DNA of 64,000 nt. Origin: Cohnella sp. CFH 77786 (GTDB taxonomy: Bacteria > Bacillota > Bacilli > Paenibacillales > Paenibacillaceae). The position numbers and the translations under genes were made by a program. Where the stretch lies: the NCBI RefSeq assembly GCF_019400745.1, contig NZ_WJIB01000015.1:1-64000 (forward strand). The letters run 5' to 3'. This document shows positions 53,171-62,996 of this stretch, in pieces. The notes under the pieces are model-generated. The model was not told where the DNA came from and made no database searches. It saw only the letters and a list, made by a program, of their open reading frames with translations. How positions within the stretch are numbered: the stretch's first letter is position 1; each line of letters begins with the position of its first letter.

Positions 53171-54302
53171 GGGCGGGAACCCCTCCTTCTCCCTGCCAAG
53201 CCTCCAGGATCCGCAAGTGCCGTTCCACCATCCGTTCCATGGAATACCGGGAGGAGATCTCCTTGCTTCCGCAGGAGAACCGTTCCCGCAGCCCGCGATC
53301 CATGACGAGGCGCTTTAACCGGGCGGCCAGGTTCTCCGTATCGTCTACCCCGATGACGAAACCGTTCTCCCCCTCCCGCACGAGATCGGAAGCCGCGCCC
53401 GCCCGGTACGTCGTGACGATCGGCAAGCCGAACGCCGCCGCTTCGTTGAAGACAAGCCCCCATACGTCATAGCGGGTAGGCAGCACGAAGACGTCAGCCA
53501 GCTTCCAGTAGGACAGCAGCTCTTCCTTCTGCATGAAGCTCTTCAAGGTGACGCCCCGAATCCCCTCCTCCCGGATGATCCGCTCGTAGAGCGCTTTGTC
53601 CGGTCCCCCGCCGATCAGAAGCAGGCTCACCTCCGCGTCCGGAAGCTCCCGCTGCAGCTTGGCGAACGCCTTCAGCAGCACGTCGAAGCCTTTGCGGGGA
53701 ACGAACTGGCCGACGCCGAGCAGAACGATGTCCTTCAGGTTGTCCCTTCGCTTCAGAATTGCCTTCTCTTCCGGGGATAAAGGCTCCAAATCCCGTTCGC
53801 TCAGGATCGTCGAAGACAACGGATACTCGTAGATTCGGTCGGCGGCAGCGCCATAATGGAGAAGGTAGCGCGTGCAACTGCTCCCCGAGGAGAGCCACGC
53901 GCGGGCGCTGGAGATCAGATACGTCTTCAGCTTCCGCTGCAGCCAACGGTCATTGCCCGGGAAGCCTCCATCCGAATTCAGGATGAACGGCTTACGGCGC
54001 AGCTTCAGCCAATGGATCGCGAGAATTTCCGTGGGCGAACTGTAGCATCCCATGATATAGACGTCGAACGGCTCCGCGTTCAGTTCCCGGATCACCGACC
54101 AGTTGAGATGCTTATCCAGTCCGAACGTCCTGCCCTTCAGGAACTTGTAGCGGAAATGGCGGCCCAGCCCTTCGATCTCCCATTCCCGGTTGGCCTCGTT
54201 CCTCGCTTCGAACCAGACCGTCAGCTCGCAATGCTTACCCAGTTCATTGAAGAAGTCGATCCGGTATGGAGACGGAATATTGGTCAGGAACAGCACTTTC
54301 AT
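53145..54302 (-). CDS. Glycosyltransferase, GT4 family
   Basis: A 385-residue GT-B enzyme: MKVLFLTNIPSPYRIDFFNE at the start, LLGVGQFVPRKGFDVLLKAF for the nucleotide-sugar side and FVLPTRYDVWGLVFNEAAAF with a modified E-x7-E. It adds one sugar of the repeat unit. The ATG at 54300-54302 overlaps the VanZ-like stop in ATGA and follows GGGAG. Confidence 0.93.
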   Translation of the reverse strand: MKVLFLTNIPSPYRIDFFNELGKHCELTVWFEARNEANREWEIEGLGRHFRYKFLKGRTFGLDKHLNWSVIRELNAEPFDVYIMGCYSSPTEILAIHWLKLRRKPFILNSDGGFPGNDRWLQRKLKTYLISSARAWLSSGSSCTRYLLHYGAAADRIYEYPLSSTILSERDLEPLSPEEKAILKRRDNLKDIVLLGVGQFVPRKGFDVLLKAFAKLQRELPDAEVSLLLIGGGPDKALYERIIREEGIRGVTLKSFMQKEELLSYWKLADVFVLPTRYDVWGLVFNEAAAFGLPIVTTYRAGAASDLVREGENGFVIGVDDTENLAARLKRLVMDRGLRERFSCGSKEISSRYSMERMVERHLRILEAWQGEGGVPAREYLHLDS

Positions 54303-54823
54303 CCCATTCTCTCCCTTCCGTTGGCAGTCCGGATCACTCTTCCCAGCGAGCTGCCCATTCGAATCGCCAACATCGTCAGCAGAATCCCGAGGCATGCGCC
54401 CGCCGTATCGAGCAGGACGTCCTCGAAGAGCGGCCTTCTTCCGTCGACGAACGATTGGCGGTATTCGTCGGCTGCCGCGAACGCGAAGCACAGCAGGATT
54501 CCCGCAGGCGGAAGCCATTTGCGCTTGCGAAAGACGGCTCGCAGCAGAAGCATCAGCATGGAACCGAGAATCGCGTACTCCGTCACGTGGGCCGCTTTGC
54601 GAATGAAAAATTCGGCAAACGTGAGGCTCCCCATTTCGCGGATGTTGACCCGGAGCCCGGCATAAGAAAAGTCCACCCATCCGAAATCGCGTTCCAGCTT
54701 CTCGGCTGTCACGATGCGCCTCAGCCAAGGTTGGATGTTCTGCTGTTTGAACGGCTGGGAGGAGAACAGGAAGATCACGGCCGCCCAAGCAAGCATAATG
54801 GCCCCGATTACGATTTTCGCCAT
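54299..54823 (-). CDS. VanZ-like membrane protein
   Basis: A 174-residue protein with about four membrane helices and the VanZ family motifs: FSSQP (about 20), FFIRKAAHVTEYAILG (about 73) and ADEYRQSFVDGRRPLFEDVLLDTAG (about 118). VanZ proteins are linked to teicoplanin resistance in enterococci, but most, including those in polysaccharide loci, have unknown roles. The start is one base after the pseI stop. Confidence 0.9.
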   Translation of the reverse strand: MAKIVIGAIMLAWAAVIFLFSSQPFKQQNIQPWLRRIVTAEKLERDFGWVDFSYAGLRVNIREMGSLTFAEFFIRKAAHVTEYAILGSMLMLLLRAVFRKRKWLPPAGILLCFAFAAADEYRQSFVDGRRPLFEDVLLDTAGACLGILLTMLAIRMGSSLGRVIRTANGRERMG

Positions 54824-54824
54824 G

Positions 54825-55874
54825 CTACAGCAGATCCCAGCTGACGGGCGTTCCCGCCTTCAGAGGGCGGGAGGCGGTCCGCCCCAGGAACATGCCCAGG
54901 TATTTGGGAGACAGACCGTATCCCGGCCGGATAATCCGGATGTTGTCTTCGCTGAGCGTTTCCCCCGGCTGGACGTCTCGGCTGATATAGAGGGATCGCC
55001 TGAACTTCAAGGACTGCCGGTCCTTCTCGGTCAATCCGTATGAGATGCCTCCCAGCGCCTGCCATGCCCGTTCCGATTCCGACACGAGCTGCTTCATCTC
55101 GGCGGGCTCCAGCGAGAACGCCGCGTCCACGCCGCCGTCTGCTCGGGACAACGTGAAGTGCTTCTCGATCACCGTGGCGCCTAGCGCGACGCTGGCGATC
55201 GGGACGCCGATGCCTATCGTATGATCGGAAAGACCGACCTCGCAGCCGAACAGATGGCGCAGGTGGGGAATCGTGTTGAGATGGCTGTCGGCGGGCGATG
55301 CGGGGTAATGGCTCGTGCATTTGAGCAGAATCAGATCGCGGCATCCCGTTTCCCGAGCGGCGCCCACCGCTTCCTCCAGTTCCGCGATCGTAGCCAAGCC
55401 GGTCGAGATGATGAGGGGCTTGCCCGTCGAGGCCGCGCGCCGGATCAGCGGCAAATCGTTGTTCTCGAAAGAAGCGATTTTGTAGAACGGTACGTCAAGC
55501 TCTTCGAGGAAATCGACGGCGTCCGGGTGGAACGGGGTGCTGAACGGAATGAGGCCTCTTTCCCGGCAGCGGTCGAAGATCGGCTTATGCCATTCCCATG
55601 GCGTATAAGCCTGCTCGTACAGCCGGTAGAGGGATTGCCCTTTCCAGAGGCTGTTCGGATCCCCGATGAAGAAATCGCCGTCTTCCAGGTCGAGCGTCAT
55701 CAGGTCCGCCCGGTACGTCTGCAGCTTCAACGCGTGAGCGCCCGAATCGGCAGCCGCGTCGACGATCCGCAGGGCGGTGTCAAGCGATTGGTTGTGGTTC
55801 CCGGACATCTCCGCGATGATGAACGGGGCGTGGCCCGTTCCGATCTTGCGGTGTCCCAGCTGAATGTCGCGCAA
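54825..55874 (-). CDS. pseI: Pseudaminic acid synthase
   Basis: A 349-residue NeuB-family enzyme. The TIM barrel has PFIIAEMSGNHNQSLDTALR, FSTPFHPDAVDFLEELDVPF and GLSDHTIGIGVPIASVALGA with the VIEKHFTLSRADGGVDAAFS loop; an SAF (antifreeze-like) domain covers about 285-349. EMSGNHN rather than EIGxNHN and its place after pseB-pseC-pseG point to pseudaminic rather than sialic acid. It condenses the 6-deoxy-AltdiNAc sugar with phosphoenolpyruvate. Start is TTG 55872-55874, directly after the stop of the formyltransferase gene, with AAGGTG upstream. Confidence 0.93.
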   Translation of the reverse strand: MRDIQLGHRKIGTGHAPFIIAEMSGNHNQSLDTALRIVDAAADSGAHALKLQTYRADLMTLDLEDGDFFIGDPNSLWKGQSLYRLYEQAYTPWEWHKPIFDRCRERGLIPFSTPFHPDAVDFLEELDVPFYKIASFENNDLPLIRRAASTGKPLIISTGLATIAELEEAVGAARETGCRDLILLKCTSHYPASPADSHLNTIPHLRHLFGCEVGLSDHTIGIGVPIASVALGATVIEKHFTLSRADGGVDAAFSLEPAEMKQLVSESERAWQALGGISYGLTEKDRQSLKFRRSLYISRDVQPGETLSEDNIRIIRPGYGLSPKYLGMFLGRTASRPLKAGTPVSWDLL

Positions 55875-56534
55875 TCATGTCACCTTCTTTTTCTCGACTT
55901 TCACCACGAAGGTGTCGCCGTCCAATTCGAAATAACAAGGGTACCTCTCGTTATCCGCCACGCGCAGCAGCCGGAACTGCTCCCGGATCGACAGGTCGGG
56001 ATTCAGCCGGCTGTCGGTGGGCGTGCGCCGCGGGTAAAACGTCGGTTCGCCTTGCTGCGGCACCGCCTCGTCCAGAATGCCCGGGTAGCGCTGCAAGAAC
56101 TCCTCGCACAGCTCGAACGTCACGCGGCCAAGCTCCCGGCGCATTTCGCCGATGAGCTCGGTGCCCCGGAACGAGAGAGTCTTCTTCAAATAGATCGGGC
56201 CGCTGTCCACCCGCTCCGCCGCCTCGAAAAGGCAGACGGGGATGTCGCTTTTCCCTTCGAGAATTTGCCACGTCAGGGGCGACCAGCCTTTGCCCTGGGG
56301 CAGGTTGCTGGCATGCACGACCAGGTTGCGGGTATGAAGGGCGAGAACGGCAGGGGAAACGATTTGCTCGCAGCCCAAGTAGAAGGCAATGTCGCCGCTC
56401 GGCATGTCCCGGATATCATGGATCCAGACAATGTCTTCCGAGAGCGGCTTCAGCTTGGGCAGCCACGCCGGAAGAAACTCGTTGATCCAGTTCCTGCGGT
56501 CGGATACGACCGTGATATTCCCGAACTTCTTCAT
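55875..56534 (-). CDS. Formyltransferase-family protein in the pse operon
   Basis: A 219-residue protein with a Formyl_trans_N-like core: LVVHASNLPQGKGWSPLTWQ and later ERVDSGPIYLKK, matching the H-x-SxLP...G and the conserved Asp of N10-formyl-THF transferases; the Asn usually two residues before that His is Val here. It has no tRNA-binding C-terminal domain, so it is not methionyl-tRNA formyltransferase. Sitting between pseG and pseI, where the acetyltransferase PseH would be expected to act in the pathway, it may add a formyl group to the 4-amine of the sugar. ATG 56532-56534 overlaps the pseG stop. Confidence 0.8.
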   Translation of the reverse strand: MKKFGNITVVSDRRNWINEFLPAWLPKLKPLSEDIVWIHDIRDMPSGDIAFYLGCEQIVSPAVLALHTRNLVVHASNLPQGKGWSPLTWQILEGKSDIPVCLFEAAERVDSGPIYLKKTLSFRGTELIGEMRRELGRVTFELCEEFLQRYPGILDEAVPQQGEPTFYPRRTPTDSRLNPDLSIREQFRLLRVADNERYPCYFELDGDTFVVKVEKKKVT

Positions 56535-57642
56535 GGTTCCAGCTCCTTTGCGATTCTATCGGCCCCTAGCCCGTCGGTCAGTTCCATCGCCCTGGCGGAC
56601 ATCCACAGCACCCGCTGCGAATGCTGGCGCATCGTGAGGACCGCCTCCCGGATGAGCGCCGGATCGACCTCCTCCGATCGGCCCAGCCAGCGGACGGCGC
56701 CGGCTTGGGCCGCCCGTTCGGTCAGCGTCTCCTGATTGGCGGCGGTCGTGACGATCAGCGCGGGCAAGCCAAGGCAGCAGCGCTCCCACGTCGACGATCC
56801 GCCCGCGCCGATTGCCGCGTCTGCCTTCAACATCAGCGGAGCAACCCTCTCCGCGTGGCGGTGGAAGCGGACGTTCGGCAAGGACGCGCACAGATCGGCG
56901 ATTTTCCCGGCGTCCCGATTGGCTCCTCCGGCCAGCACCGTGATTTCCAACCCGGCTTCCGCCAAGGGAGCCAGCGCCGTGAGCGTTTTGCTTGTCTCCC
57001 CGGTCCGGTCGACTCCGCCGAACGAAATGAGCACCCTCCGGATGCTGCCGTCGCGGCGGACGAGGGGGCGGCTCTCCGCGAATTCTTCCCGGAGCAGCGC
57101 ATAGCGGGGACCGATCAGGAGCCGGGTCCCGGGCTCTACGAGATCGCGGTAGCGGAAGCCCGTTTCCGCGTCCAGGTTCTGATCCAGAAGCACGTCGCAC
57201 AGATGCGGACGATCAGCCAGATCGTCGATGACCATCAGCTTCTTGACGTACGGTCGAACTTTCTCTTCATAACGGCGGTCCAGCGCGTAATGGTCGACGA
57301 CGAGCCAGTCCGCGGGCTCCGGCCGTCCCCGCCGCTTGGTCAGCGCCTCGATGGTCTGCTCCGCGTCAAACGTCCAATGCGCGCCCAGCCAATGCGCATG
57401 GGCAGGAAGCGCTTCTTCCATTGTTTCCGTACGCGCCTCCGCCTCCGGACTTGAGGCTCGGGGAAACGCATCCACCTCGTATCCTCGCCCGCGAATATAC
57501 GGGATCATGCTCCCGTCATGCTCCCGGCACAGAAAAACGACGTCGGCGCCATGCCGGGCGCGGAGCCGGTCCGCCAGGGTCAGGCAGCGCATGACATGGC
57601 CCGAACCGATGTCCCGGGAGGCGTCGGCGCGGATGTACACTT

Positions 57643-57646
<4 letters not shown>
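56531..57646 (-). CDS. pseG: UDP-2,4-diacetamido-2,4,6-trideoxy-beta-L-altropyranose hydrolase
   Basis: A 371-residue GT-B-fold hydrolase with the PseG start IRADASRDIGSGHVMRCLTL (the His at about residue 17 is the catalytic one), VVDHYALDRRYE, LISFGGVDRTGETSKTL and the C-terminal AIGAGGSSTWERCCLGLP. It removes UDP before the PseI step. The ATG at 57644-57646 overlaps the pseC stop by four bases. Confidence 0.94.
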
Positions 57647-59819
<2,173 letters not shown>

Positions 59820-59854
59820 CTATCAGATACGTTTTGTAGTGACGTTTGATAATA

Positions 59855-59907
59855 ATGATACATTTAGTAGCATTTTACGTCAACCCATTTTACTACAAAA
59901 TGTATCA
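59855..59907 (-). promoter_or_regulatory. Promoter and inverted-repeat operator of the pse operon
   Basis: On the minus strand TTGACG (59878-59883), 17 bases, TATCAT (59855-59860). It is flanked by a long inverted repeat: TGATACATTTAGTAG (59856-59870, plus strand) against CTACAAAATGTATCA (59893-59907), one mismatch plus one in the inner bases. A regulator bound to both arms would cover the promoter. Confidence 0.7.
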
Positions 59908-59990
59908 CCGCAGCATGGTCCCATTTGTTTTTCGTGTCATATAGGTTTATAGACCCATTTTCAGGACCGCACGCAAACTTGCCCTTCCAA

Positions 59991-60024
59991 CAAAAACAAG
60001 AGGCCGATACATGATCGACCTCTT
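59991..60024 (-). terminator. Intrinsic terminator after the Wzy-like gene
   Basis: AAGAGGTCGAT pairs with ATCGGCCTCTT (one G-U pair) on the minus strand, followed by GTTTTTG. It separates the wzz-wzy unit from the pse operon. Confidence 0.85.
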
Positions 60025-60074
60025 CTTCTCTATGTCCGACTCCGCGATTTATGTTCTATGAACATCGTTTCCGT

Positions 60075-61511
60075 TCAATGCTCCGGCCTGAAGCGGATCA
60101 ACTTGTCCTTCAACATGACGAATTGGGGCTTCAATCGGAGCCGGAACAGAATGACGATCCACATCGGAAGCACGGCGAACTGGAAGGAAAGCTTCAGCAG
60201 CACGGACAAGCCCCCCCTGTTCAATTGAATCATGACGAAAGGGATAACGGCGGCGAAGATGATTTGTCCGACCATTCCGTTTCGGGCCAGCGTATTCTGG
60301 AGTTTGCCTTGCAGCGCTTTGGCCGTAAAACCCAAAAGGAACGCGAACAGGATGACCGAAACCGCTCCTCCGTTTACATACAGTTCCGTAAGCAGATGCG
60401 CCGTACCGACCGGCTTCAAATTTTCGATGGACTCGTATTGGACTACGAAGCGCTCGAAAAACTGGAAATCTTCTTTATTGGGCAAAATTAGTGAAGGGAT
60501 TTGCTCGAACAACGGGTCGATAAGCGTCTTGCCGTATAAGAAAGATACGGTATGTTCTTTGAACAAGTCCAAACATTTGAGAAAACTGATATAGTTGAAC
60601 GTCGTCTCGTAGAAGTAAAACTCCAGAGGGGCTTTGAAAAGAGACAATACGTTGACCGAAGAGTCTCCGCCTCCCCGGACCATCCCGATGAAACCGAACA
60701 ACAGCAAGAACATTCCGCCCAACAGCAGCTCCCTCCCCTTTACGGTTCTCTGGGGGTTCGTGAATTTGTGCAATAACCACAATTCCAGAATAAACGTAAG
60801 GGTTAACTGCCGGATCCCGAGCGGGAACAGGGGCAAGTGGATCATCCCGGAGAGCGCCAAATACCGCTTGTCAAACCGGGTCATCCTGAGCAGAATTAAG
60901 ATGCCGATATCGACCGCGTAAACCGCCGTAAACAGAAATACGTAACCGGAGTTATCCAGGTCGTAACCAATGGAGACCGCACTCAAGTAATCGATTTTGT
61001 ACATCCCCAGAAGGTAGAGACCGAGCGAACCTAGGAGCCAGAAATGGATGAAGTGCTTCGAGTAGAAATAATCGTAGCCGATTCCTTCGGGATCCGGAGC
61101 CGGCGCGGCTTCGCGTTTCGGCTTTTTCGGGGAATCCGGAAGGAAGAGATAGTAGGCGAAATAGAACGAGGCAAGGAACAAGGCGCAGTAAAACACGGAC
61201 TCGCAAACCGTGACGGCGTCATAAACTTCATTGTAGTACATTTTCGTCCCTAGAAACGCTTCAAGTCCTCCATCGGTTAACGAATACAAGGGGATCCCGG
61301 CGGAATAAGCGACAAAAGACCAGCCGACGATTTTGTCCCATGTCAGCCCTTTCGAAGTGACGAACAAATTGGAAAACCCAATCAATAGATAGCAGACATA
61401 AACGGTCGTCAAATCGATCTTCAGGTAAAACTTCTGTTGGATGCAGAGCGCCGTTAAGAGGATCAATGCGAACATGGCGATGAGATAAAATCCTTTGGCA
61501 CGGTTTCCCAT
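60075..61511 (-). CDS. Wzy-like oligosaccharide repeat-unit polymerase
   Basis: A 478-residue protein with about 12 membrane helices and one large outside loop (about 300-390, LPNKEDFQFFERFVVQYESI), the layout of O-antigen polymerases; sequence in this family is poorly conserved. HLLTELYVNGGAVSVILFAF is a typical late motif. It would join flipped repeat units outside the membrane. The ATG at 61509-61511 is four bases after the kinase-like gene. Confidence 0.85.
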   Translation of the reverse strand: MGNRAKGFYLIAMFALILLTALCIQQKFYLKIDLTTVYVCYLLIGFSNLFVTSKGLTWDKIVGWSFVAYSAGIPLYSLTDGGLEAFLGTKMYYNEVYDAVTVCESVFYCALFLASFYFAYYLFLPDSPKKPKREAAPAPDPEGIGYDYFYSKHFIHFWLLGSLGLYLLGMYKIDYLSAVSIGYDLDNSGYVFLFTAVYAVDIGILILLRMTRFDKRYLALSGMIHLPLFPLGIRQLTLTFILELWLLHKFTNPQRTVKGRELLLGGMFLLLFGFIGMVRGGGDSSVNVLSLFKAPLEFYFYETTFNYISFLKCLDLFKEHTVSFLYGKTLIDPLFEQIPSLILPNKEDFQFFERFVVQYESIENLKPVGTAHLLTELYVNGGAVSVILFAFLLGFTAKALQGKLQNTLARNGMVGQIIFAAVIPFVMIQLNRGGLSVLLKLSFQFAVLPMWIVILFRLRLKPQFVMLKDKLIRFRPEH

Positions 61512-61515
61512 TCGC

Positions 61516-62169
61516 TCAGGACCTTTTTCGTTTCAAATTGTTCAGCACGACTCCCAGCACTCTTGCTTTGGCATGGCCGAAATATTGCATCGCTTTTTGC
61601 GCGGAGGCATGCTTCGTTTTTCCTTCATTCAGGACGAGGATCACCCCGTCGCAAAACGAAGCGACGATCAACCCGTCCGCAACGGCAAGCACCGGAGGCG
61701 TGTCGAAAAGAATGACGTCAAAATGCTGTTTGAACTCATCCAGCATGCTCCTCATTTTCCGGGAGCTTAGAACGTCAGCGGGATTGGCCGGAAGCGTGCC
61801 GGTCGTCATGACGTTCAAACCGGGCGTGCTCGTCTCTTGTACATAAGACAACGAAGGCCGCTCACCAATCAGAGCATCGCTTAACCCGGAGCGGTTCGGA
61901 ATCATGAACATTTGATGCAGGGAAGGTTTCCGTAAATCCCCGTCGATTAGCAGCGTCTTCTTGCCTTCTTGCGCGAAGGAAACGGCCAAGTTCGCGGCCG
62001 TCGTCGTCCTTCCGTCCCCGGAGTGGGTCGAAGAAACGGCCAGCGTTCGGATGGGCTGATCGATCGCCGCGAATTGCACGTTGGTTCGGAGCGTCCGATA
62101 GGTTTCGGATACGGGAGAAGAAGGGTTAAACTGGGCGACCAGCTTCGGTTTAATGGTTTGCCGTGACAT
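61516..62169 (-). CDS. CpsD/CapB-type BY-kinase-like ATPase with altered Walker A
   Basis: A 217-residue P-loop protein of the bacterial tyrosine kinase family: VSETYRTLRTNVQFA (about 20), Walker A SGDGRTTTAANLA (50-62), Walker A' LLIDGDLRKP and Walker B VILFDTPPVLAVAD. The Walker A lysine is Arg (R54), where family members have GEGKS/T. The usual C-terminal Tyr cluster is missing (it ends NNLKRKRS). It may be a weak or non-catalytic partner that still regulates chain length. It overlaps the Wzz-like gene by 20 bases. Confidence 0.88.
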   Translation of the reverse strand: MSRQTIKPKLVAQFNPSSPVSETYRTLRTNVQFAAIDQPIRTLAVSSTHSGDGRTTTAANLAVSFAQEGKKTLLIDGDLRKPSLHQMFMIPNRSGLSDALIGERPSLSYVQETSTPGLNVMTTGTLPANPADVLSSRKMRSMLDEFKQHFDVILFDTPPVLAVADGLIVASFCDGVILVLNEGKTKHASAQKAMQYFGHAKARVLGVVLNNLKRKRS

Positions 62170-62911
62170 AGGTTTGTTCACCTGCTTTATGCGAAGGTTG
62201 GGACGGTTTGCTCGCGGCCGACTCCTTGAGCCGGAGATCGGCGGCCCGGATAAAACGGACCCGGGCAAAGACGGGGAGACCTAGAATCCGTTCCACATCC
62301 GCTTCAGACTTGTATGTATCGTCCAAATAATCGAGCAGAAACGCCAAACCTGCGGACAATACGGCCGATACCACGACGGCGATGACGATGTTGACGATCG
62401 GACTCGGAGACAGGTCATCGGGAACGTCGTTCGGATCGGCCTCGTTCAGCAAGGTCACGTTATTCACCTTCATAATGGCCGGAATTTCGTTCTTGAACGT
62501 CATGGCGATGGCGTTCGCGATTCGGACCGCGTTGCGGTAGTCGCTGTCCGTCGCGCGAATCGTCATCACCTGGGAATTCGGGACGGATTCAATCTGCACC
62601 TTGCCGGACAGATCTTTTCCGGCCAAGCCAAGGTCGGGAATCGAGGCGGCCGCTTTGTTCAGAATCGCCTTGGAAACGATGATCTCTTTATAGGAATCCA
62701 TGAGCGCGATGTTCGTACTGATGGTACTCATGTCCAAAGTTGCTCCGTCCTTGCCTTCGTTCCCGTTAATCAGCAAATCCGCCTGCGCTTGGTACGACGG
62801 AGTCATCCCGTACACGCTGAAAACGCCCGCCAGAACGGATCCGATCGCCATTATCCCTAACATCATCCACATCCGTCTGCGTAAAACTTGGAAAGCACTG
62901 TACATTTCCAT
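62150..62911 (-). CDS. Wzz/CapA-type chain-length and kinase-activating protein
   Basis: A 253-residue membrane protein with helices at about 17-38 (MWMMLGIMAIGSVLAGVFSV) and 180-202 (IVNIVIAVVVSAVLSAGLAF) around an outside domain of the Wzz type; the cytosolic tail DDTYKSEADVERILGLPVFA normally activates the BY-kinase. ATG 62909-62911 is used because GGAGG stands eight bases upstream. It is first in the wzz-kinase-wzy unit. Confidence 0.92.
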   Translation of the reverse strand: MEMYSAFQVLRRRMWMMLGIMAIGSVLAGVFSVYGMTPSYQAQADLLINGNEGKDGATLDMSTISTNIALMDSYKEIIVSKAILNKAAASIPDLGLAGKDLSGKVQIESVPNSQVMTIRATDSDYRNAVRIANAIAMTFKNEIPAIMKVNNVTLLNEADPNDVPDDLSPSPIVNIVIAVVVSAVLSAGLAFLLDYLDDTYKSEADVERILGLPVFARVRFIRAADLRLKESAASKPSQPSHKAGEQTYVTANH

Positions 62912-62960
62912 CCGTTGAACCTCCGTTGACATGATCCGGAATGTATCAATCCTTACGTCC

Positions 62961-62989
62961 ACTATATGTTACAATCTGTATCATGTCAA
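62961..62989 (-). promoter_or_regulatory. Promoter of the wzz-kinase-wzy unit with TGTATCA motifs
   Basis: On the minus strand TTGACA (62984-62989), 17 bases, TATAGT (62961-62966). TGATACA-GAT-TGTAACA fills the spacer (near-palindrome), and a second TGTATCA is at 62942-62948 on the plus strand. Confidence 0.72.
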
Positions 62990-62996
62990 CATGTAT

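Noticed and set aside
55875-56534. Methionyl-tRNA formyltransferase (fmt)
   Set aside because: It is about 100 residues too short, lacks the C-terminal tRNA-binding domain and lies inside the pse operon.
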